Origin: an uncultured Elusimicrobia bacterium
GTDB lineage: Bacteria > Elusimicrobiota > Endomicrobiia > Endomicrobiales > Endomicrobiaceae
Length of the DNA stretch: 5,828 bases
Direction of reading: 5' to 3'
Assembly: GCA_947168325.1 (NCBI GenBank)
Contig: CAMVLN010000094.1
Span: 1-5,828 of the forward strand
Shown: in pieces, positions 5,806-5,828 of the stretch
How the letters are laid out: each line of letters opens with the position of its first letter
Numbering within the stretch: the stretch's first letter is position 1
Translations under genes and position numbers: made by a program
Notes under the pieces: model-generated
What the model was told of the DNA's origin: nothing
Seen by the model: the letters and a program-made list of their open reading frames with translations, nothing else
The model's database searches: none

Positions 5806-5828
5806 TATTCTTGATTTTTTGGGTTTTT

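Overview
The window carries five consecutive genes, all on the minus strand, and no RNA genes, mobile elements, CRISPR arrays or long repeats. In transcription order (right to left) they are folE (GTP cyclohydrolase I), folP (a long dihydropteroate synthase), cdaA (membrane diadenylate cyclase), glgP (alpha-glucan phosphorylase) and a HAD-family phosphatase whose reading frame stops early near the left edge. Coding occupies nearly everything from 17 to 5773. The only non-coding stretches are the 16-base left edge, gaps of 10 and 16 bases between genes, and a 55-base leader at the right edge.

The DNA is very AT-rich (by eye roughly 25-33% GC depending on the gene), and the coding strands are rich in A and in Lys/Ile/Asn codons. 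The proteins are clearly bacterial. The pairing of an N-terminally extended FolP with CdaA, the DUF3417-type glycogen phosphorylase and the extreme AT bias would fit a host-associated or anaerobic lineage such as Elusimicrobiota/Endomicrobia. That placement is an impression from gene style, not a demonstrated assignment. The truncated phosphatase and the many 8-base A tracts also resemble a genome under AT-biased erosion.

The junctions are tight: folE-folP 10-base gap, folP-cdaA 1-base stop/start overlap (TAGTG), cdaA-glgP 16-base gap with a strong Shine-Dalgarno site, glgP-HAD 10-base overlap. This suggests one transcription unit entered from the right edge, with a possible -10 element just upstream of folE. 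The first two genes supply two steps of tetrahydrofolate synthesis, the third makes c-di-AMP, and the fourth releases glucose-1-phosphate from storage glucan.

I do not see a wholly new system. The most interesting points are a fourth, C-terminal membrane helix on CdaA that looks like the start of its usual partner YbbR/CdaR, with no YbbR domain following; the interrupted HAD gene; and the poly-A tracts in folP and cdaA.
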